Positions 19,857-24,228 of a stretch of 24,228 bases of DNA are shown one piece after another; the stretch's first letter is position 1; each line of letters opens with the position of its first letter. The notes beneath the pieces are model-generated. The model saw only the letters and a program-made list of their open reading frames with translations, was not told the origin of the DNA and ran no database searches. Where the stretch lies: IMG/VR virus record IMGVR_UViG_3300031251_000099, positions 1 through 24,228 of that record; one strand, 5' to 3'. A program made the position numbers and the translations under genes. Source of the stretch: a virus.

Positions 19857-21212
19857 TTATACACTTGCATAGGTTCTACGTATTTCTTCATACCTGTATT
19901 TTCTATCTGTCTTTACGTACAGCTTCAAAATTTCATAACTGCTTTGCCCTGCTATGCTTAGTATGGTGTGAAAATCCACCTTATTAATTACCATCATACT
20001 TAGTGCCGTATCTCTTAAATTATGGCTTGTAAGCAGCTTGCTTTTAACTTCAGTACTTTCTACTGCTGTCTTATTGGTTGGCTTCTTGGTTACTTGTATT
20101 TCTTCTAATTTGGCTTTTGCAAAGGCTGCTGCACTTATTTCTTTTATCTTGGTATTGTATGTGCCTTTCTTTATATTAAGGTGTAAGGTATCAAACTTAT
20201 ACTTTTTCAAGATGTTCTTGCAAACTGGCAGCAGTGGTATTTCTATTTCATTGTCTGGTTTTGTGTGCTGTGTCTTCTGTGGACTAATTACTAAGAAATC
20301 ATTATCTACCATATTCTTAGTAAGTCTGGTTACATCACTAAAACGTAATGCTGTATGTATTTGCAGTATCATTAAGTCATAGTATGGCTGCTGGTCATTT
20401 GTTGGCTTATATTTTAACAGTGCTTGTATTTCCAAGGCATTCAATGGGTTTGGCTTGGTAAAGGATTTCTTTACACCTTTCCAGCCTTTCTGCTTGAATT
20501 GGTCACTAAGGCTTATACCTAATTCTGCACGTCTGGCATAGAAATGATTTAAGAATACTATTAGTAGTTCAAAACTGGCAAATATGGTATTCTTAGCTAA
20601 GTCAGCATCAAAAAGGTACTGCCGGAAATTATCAGCAAAGACAGTGTTTATATCTTCAAAGAAATACCTTTTACTACTGGCTGTTTGAAAACCCTGCAAG
20701 CGGTTCTTAAGGTTCTTGAAGTTGGTAATAGTACCTATAGCTGTAGTTCCACCACTGATACGGTAATCTATATACTGCTGGCAGTAGTCTACTAAATCTG
20801 GTCTTATCTGTTTTTCTTCTGGTATAAGTTTCTTAAGTTGGTCATATCTTTTAAAATCTGGCAGGGTTCTTTGCTGGCTTTGATTCAAGAAAAATGTCTC
20901 TACTTCATTCTTTACAACATTTATTGCTGTGTTTTTATTAATATAGTCCTTGTCTGTGGCTTTAATACTTTCACTGGCTTTGCTCCAATCTTTTGGAAGA
21001 CAAAAAATATCTGTAGGTATTCTGGCTGGTGGTATTGGTTTATTGCCAAAACGTATTTTTTCAGACTTTACACGAATTTGCACATAGACTTTACAAAGAC
21101 CTTCTTTAGTTGGTTGCTTTGCCAAGATGATTTTTTTGAATGCAAGTTTATTACCTTTGAGGTGTGCAATTACCTTTAAATTCGTGGCTACATTACTTGG
21201 GTTTGTTTCCAT
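19857..21212 (-). CDS. int: Tyrosine recombinase integrase
   Basis: I choose ATG 21212 (METNPSN, 451 residues); a start at 21251 would add 13 residues. Residues 15-90 are an arm-binding domain like those of Bacteroidota integrases (AFKKIILAKQPTKEGLCKVYVQIRV...W). A core-binding domain covers about 135-245. The catalytic domain has R290 (in HTALRFSD), K313 (SPQKTQHTK), H397 and R400 (HNLRD) and the nucleophile Y432 (ILKLYVKTD). At the usual LGH position it has AGQ (Q423), replacing the second conserved histidine. This gives integration and, with a directionality factor, excision. The neighbouring gap carries six TAGTACA repeats, presumably its binding sites. The gene has a strong terminator behind it. 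Confidence 0.93.
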   Translation of the reverse strand: METNPSNVATNLKVIAHLKGNKLAFKKIILAKQPTKEGLCKVYVQIRVKSEKIRFGNKPIPPARIPTDIFCLPKDWSKASESIKATDKDYINKNTAINVVKNEVETFFLNQSQQRTLPDFKRYDQLKKLIPEEKQIRPDLVDYCQQYIDYRISGGTTAIGTITNFKNLKNRLQGFQTASSKRYFFEDINTVFADNFRQYLFDADLAKNTIFASFELLIVFLNHFYARRAELGISLSDQFKQKGWKGVKKSFTKPNPLNALEIQALLKYKPTNDQQPYYDLMILQIHTALRFSDVTRLTKNMVDNDFLVISPQKTQHTKPDNEIEIPLLPVCKNILKKYKFDTLHLNIKKGTYNTKIKEISAAAFAKAKLEEIQVTKKPTNKTAVESTEVKSKLLTSHNLRDTALSMMVINKVDFHTILSIAGQSSYEILKLYVKTDRKYRYEEIRRTYASV

Positions 21213-21451
21213 TTTAGTACAGTTTTTTTGTGGTGTATTTGTATGCCACAAGTATAGTACATTTCAGCCAATTTGTAGTACAAAAAACCTGTATTTTGAC
21301 AAAAGTAGTACAAAAAATAAGTGCAATCAGTCAAGCACTTAGCAGTTTAAAATAATTGTCATACAACTAATTTCAATTTTATAAGTAATTGATATTAAAC
21401 ATAATATAGGCTATAATCTATGTTTAGTACAGAATTTAGTACAGTTTTTTG
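21213..21451. other. Candidate phage attachment region (attP)
   Basis: TAGTACA occurs six times in the same orientation: 21215, 21255, 21276, 21306, 21425 and 21437. The two central copies share GTAGTACAAAAAA with 30-bp spacing. In the middle, TAAGTGC (21318-21324) and GCACTTA (21335-21341) form a perfect 7-bp inverted repeat with a 10-bp centre, like the core sites of tyrosine recombinases. Together with the integrase alongside, this resembles arm sites around a core. The exact crossover cannot be set without a host junction. Confidence 0.7.
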
Positions 21452-21488
21452 TTTGCCTATGCTTTGCAGCAGTTATTGGTAAATATAA

Positions 21489-21719
21489 CTATTCTTGCTG
21501 AAAACCTTTAACAGGGGTTGCAGGTTCTTGCTTGCCTTGGAAAAGTGTTAAACCCTGAAGGGTTGCCACCAGTGAAGCCAAAATAAAGACTATCTGTACC
21601 ACAGGGTGAAAGAAAATATACACCAATAGTACCAAGGCTACGATATACGACAAAACACGTTTACTACTTAGTCCACTGTCGGCAAGGAAAAGATTAACTA
21701 CGAATTGTAAAAAGGTCAT
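21489..21719 (-). CDS. Small membrane protein, possible holin
   Basis: The protein has 76 residues with two hydrophobic stretches: 'VLSYIVALVLLVYIFFHPVVQIVFILASLVATLQ' covers about residues 22-55, with a proline in the middle giving a hairpin. The front (MTFLQFVVNLFLADSGLSSKR) is amphipathic. The tail (FQGKQEPATPVKGFQQE) is polar. Small hairpin membrane proteins behind the tail genes are often holins or antiholins. The start is 1 bp from the stop of the membrane protein gene before it, so both are made together. The exact role is not proven, since no endolysin is visible nearby. Confidence 0.55.
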   Translation of the reverse strand: MTFLQFVVNLFLADSGLSSKRVLSYIVALVLLVYIFFHPVVQIVFILASLVATLQGLTLFQGKQEPATPVKGFQQE

Positions 21720-21720
21720 A

Positions 21721-21951
21721 TTAACTATTTTTTATTTTATCAACCTTGGCAAAAAACTTTGCAAATGCTTTTCTACTTCTTATATGTTGTCCAAGCCATT
21801 CACAGCTTATTTTTATCAAGTAACCTATAACAGCACCACAGGCTGCATAAATCATTGCGTTTTCTAATTGTGTTGTAAATATTGTGCCTAATGCACCACC
21901 AATAACTGGTAGATGTTCACGGATATTATTAATAAGTGTTTCAAGTAACAT
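21721..21951 (-). CDS. Small membrane protein, possible holin
   Basis: The start is taken at ATG 21951 (MLLETLINNI, 76 residues), since the earlier ATG at 21966 lies within the GTATTTATA motif, and the new start is 13 bp past it, like other genes. Hydrophobic residues run from about 15 to 45 (LPVIGGALGTIFTTQ, then MIYAACGAVIGYLIKI), giving two membrane segments, followed by a basic tail (GQHIRSRKAFAKFFAKVDKIKNS). This layout is common for small holins. It follows the fibre gene, where lysis genes are often found. Confidence 0.6.
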   Translation of the reverse strand: MLLETLINNIREHLPVIGGALGTIFTTQLENAMIYAACGAVIGYLIKISCEWLGQHIRSRKAFAKFFAKVDKIKNS

Positions 21952-21964
21952 AGATATTCTTTTC

Positions 21965-21978
21965 ATATAAATACAAAA
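21965..21978 (-). promoter_or_regulatory. GTATTTATA motif before membrane protein pair
   Basis: The minus strand reads TTTTGTATTTATAT, 13 bp before ATG 21951. It overlaps an upstream ATG (21966), which is therefore unlikely to be used. Confidence 0.62.
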
Positions 21979-22008
21979 TCCAAAATCAGATTATTTAATT
22001 TTTAGTCA

Positions 22009-24228
22009 TTATTTACTGATATTATTTAAGCAGGTCTTCAGGTCAATTATACAGCAAGTAAGTTCTTGCAAACCCTTTACCAAGTAAGGAATTAGTGCAG
22101 TATCAGTAATACCATATTTATCTGCTTCTTCATCATAATTTACAAATTTACAGATGTTCAAAGGCTGTGCTTGTTGTGCAATAAATCCTATTTGGTTGGT
22201 GTTGGTTGTGTCACCTGTCCAGACATAATTACTTACTTGCAAACTATTCAAAGTATCTAATGCACTTATACTTGTTGATTGAATACAGCATTTATAACGA
22301 CAATCAGAAGTGCTTACAAATTGCATTGTACCAGCATTATTAATAATACAGCCAACTACAGAAGGTGTATTATTATAAAATTTTACAAAAATATGGCATA
22401 AAGTTGTTTGTGTTGCACAACCTGCTTGTAAACTAAGTGCTGGTGTATTATTTGATAATGTTGTATTTTGAATACACATTAAACCATTACCACTATTTTG
22501 GTTTGCACACACAATAACACTGCCTGTATTGGTAATTGGTGTTAAGTAAATATTACAACTGGTCATTGCTATACAGCAAGAACTATTAACACAGGTGCAA
22601 CAATTTGTTAATTGTGTATTTGTACCGCATATTAATGTACCAGTTGTGCAAAGGGTTGTACAAGTACCACAAGATGCAAGACAACCATAAGCAGTACTGG
22701 TACAGCTTGTAGGGTCATATCTAAAATAGTTGGTGGTATTAAATACTGATTGCAAGCCACAGCTACCAATTTCTGTTACTCCAACACTACCAACTAAAGC
22801 AAGGCAATTTTCTTGAATTCTGGTGTTAACAGTAAGTGCACAGCTACCATAGCTATTACCACAAACAAAATATTTACCACCAGAATAGCAATACAAGGTG
22901 CAAACCTGCTGTTGGTATGCACTATTTGCAATACTATAGCAAGTTGTCATATATACAGCAGGATTTGTTATACAAACGCTTTGTGCAGGTATAACACAAA
23001 TAACATTATTATCTGAATAACCTTGATTTGGTGTATAGTTGCTACTTGACCAACAATTAGTAATTAATGGATTATTCAGACAATCATAAAGTACTGTTGT
23101 ACCATTTACAACATAAGTACCACATCGGTTATAATTAATACAGTAGCAGCAAGCAGTTTTGCAGTCAATATTGGCACATAAACTGTAATCTGTGTTAACC
23201 TTTATACTGGCCTGTACCACATAATTTTTAGCACCTGTAATAGTTAAATTTTTACTTGCCTGACAAGTTGCATAATAACTTAAACAAGCATTATTGGCTG
23301 CTGTAGTCTGTTGATAATAATCAAGAAAATTTGAAGTAGTTGCAACAGCAATAGTATGCATAGTACCAGCAGCACAAGCCAATGGAATACTAACACAACT
23401 TGCACCAACTATTTGTGCAATACTTGACAAACCACAGTTTTTTAAACTTATTTTTTCTGTACCTGTAGCATCTGCAATACTTATACAGTTATTATTAAGT
23501 GTAATATATGCATTATTCAATGATTGATTACTAATACAGTAACCAGCAATGCAACCACAAGTACTGTTAATTGTACCTGTTAAATAAGCATTGGTGCTGT
23601 ATAAACCATAACCATTAGCACCACTAATACCATCAAGTGAACCAAGTCTAACAACTTCCATTGCTGGTGTAATTGTTGTAGAATTTACACCATTATAAAC
23701 TTTAAGTGATGAACCGCAATAAGGGGTAAGGTACATCATAGACTGCCTTGCAGTATTTGTAGTGTTACCAAGTCTTACAAAAGGCATTTGGCTTGCACAA
23801 ATACCAGAAGCATTTTCATTTATATAAACCCTATTATTACGTGTATCTGCACTATATACTGTATATGTGTAACTGTAAACATTTGTGCACTGCATAGACT
23901 GTGCACGTATTATATCATTTGGTGCAAATGTCATATCACTACAACTTTGAAAATAATATTTACCATTACTTCCAAGTGTGAAGCCTGACAAGCCACACAT
24001 ACTATCAGTTATTACAAGGTCACCGTTACTTGCTTTAGTTTGGTTTATTATAAAAGTTTGTGCACAAAGATTTTCACGAACACTTAGGTTATCAATTTCG
24101 AGGTTGTAATTATTGCTTGCGTCTTTCCATAGCTTGTAGCCATTGCCAAGCCATCCTGATGTATATGCAATACTATTTGATACTTGTGTATCTGTGCAAA
24201 GACAACCACTAAGTAATGCTGTACCTGC
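22009..24228 (-). CDS. Cysteine-rich tail fibre with S74 chaperone, C-terminal part
   Basis: This is the continuation of the gene that starts at 997. It is open from the right edge of the window to the stop at 22009; the stretch 24102-24228 duplicates 1-127. It is not a separate gene starting at the internal ATG 24000. The final 99 residues (22009-22308) are an intramolecular chaperone of the peptidase S74 family: 'SDCRYKCCI' (where SDRRxKxxI is usual, with the self-cleaving serine), 'IGFIAQQAQPL', 'ALIPYLVKGLQEL' and a last helix. This domain helps the fibre trimer fold and then cuts itself off. The rest is beta-rich with some 55 cysteines in the last 663 residues, about one in twelve. Confidence 0.9.
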   Translation of the reverse strand, partial: AGTALLSGCLCTDTQVSNSIAYTSGWLGNGYKLWKDASNNYNLEIDNLSVRENLCAQTFIINQTKASNGDLVITDSMCGLSGFTLGSNGKYYFQSCSDMTFAPNDIIRAQSMQCTNVYSYTYTVYSADTRNNRVYINENASGICASQMPFVRLGNTTNTARQSMMYLTPYCGSSLKVYNGVNSTTITPAMEVVRLGSLDGISGANGYGLYSTNAYLTGTINSTCGCIAGYCISNQSLNNAYITLNNNCISIADATGTEKISLKNCGLSSIAQIVGASCVSIPLACAAGTMHTIAVATTSNFLDYYQQTTAANNACLSYYATCQASKNLTITGAKNYVVQASIKVNTDYSLCANIDCKTACCYCINYNRCGTYVVNGTTVLYDCLNNPLITNCWSSSNYTPNQGYSDNNVICVIPAQSVCITNPAVYMTTCYSIANSAYQQQVCTLYCYSGGKYFVCGNSYGSCALTVNTRIQENCLALVGSVGVTEIGSCGLQSVFNTTNYFRYDPTSCTSTAYGCLASCGTCTTLCTTGTLICGTNTQLTNCCTCVNSSCCIAMTSCNIYLTPITNTGSVIVCANQNSGNGLMCIQNTTLSNNTPALSLQAGCATQTTLCHIFVKFYNNTPSVVGCIINNAGTMQFVSTSDCRYKCCIQSTSISALDTLNSLQVSNYVWTGDTTNTNQIGFIAQQAQPLNICKFVNYDEEADKYGITDTALIPYLVKGLQELTCCIIDLKTCLNNISK
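24102..24228. repeat. Terminal overlap of circular contig, right copy
   Basis: This is an exact second copy of 1-127. It should be removed before the genome is circularised. Confidence 0.95.

Noticed and set aside
24000-24000. Fibre gene starting at the internal ATG at 24000.
   Set aside because: The frame is open without a stop up to 24228 and continues over the join to ATG 997, which lies 3 bp after the preceding gene.
22009-24228. Diversity-generating retroelement target in the fibre.
   Set aside because: I found no reverse transcriptase gene and no template/variable repeat pair. Cysteine excess uses TGT/TGC, which adenine mutagenesis would not create.

Overview
The window is one complete small temperate phage genome, assembled as a circle and cut inside a gene. 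The last 127 bases (24102-24228) repeat the first 127 exactly, and one long reading frame runs unbroken across the join, so the real circle is about 24,101 bp. The host is most likely a member of the Bacteroidota: the DNA is about two-thirds A+T, genes lack Shine-Dalgarno sites but have A-rich leaders, one promoter matches the Bacteroidota TTG/TAnnTTTG form, the integrase has the N-terminal layout common in that phylum, and the one exported protein has a signal peptide ending in FGQQ. The head, neck and tail set (HK97-type capsid, tape measure, frameshifted tail chaperone) points to a siphovirus.

Almost everything is transcribed leftward (minus strand). Read in that direction from 17.9 kb: a SprT-like metallopeptidase, a ribbon-helix-helix regulator, a replication initiator with iterons inside its gene (16.7-16.85 kb), an unknown gene, a sigma-factor-like protein, a run of small unknown genes, a GC-rich structured gap that may be the packaging site, then small and large terminase, portal, prohead protease, major capsid, head-tail connectors with an HNH nuclease among them, tail tube, tail chaperones joined by a -1 frameshift, tape measure, tail hub, and a 1029-residue cysteine-rich fibre crossing the contig join. 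Two small membrane proteins (possible holins), a candidate attP region and the integrase follow. I could not identify an endolysin.

Only a short block at 18.2-19.4 kb is rightward: a winged-helix protein, a probable small structured RNA and an exported protein. Both the winged-helix gene and the RNA are preceded by the same 33-bp repeat. The 450-bp divergent gap at 17.9-18.3 kb is probably the control region between lysogeny and lytic growth.

The most interesting system is regulatory. A motif reading TTTTTGTATTTATAAG in the direction of transcription (core GTATTTATA) stands 12-33 bp before at least a dozen start codons and is nearly absent from coding sequence. The major capsid and tail-tube genes each have the motif at 32-33 bp, a similar leader and a hairpin terminator behind them, and new copies of the motif follow those terminators. 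With a phage sigma-like gene present, this looks like a dedicated sigma factor and promoter regulon. Other notable points are apparent total avoidance of GATC, the intragenic origin, and the extreme cysteine content of the fibre.
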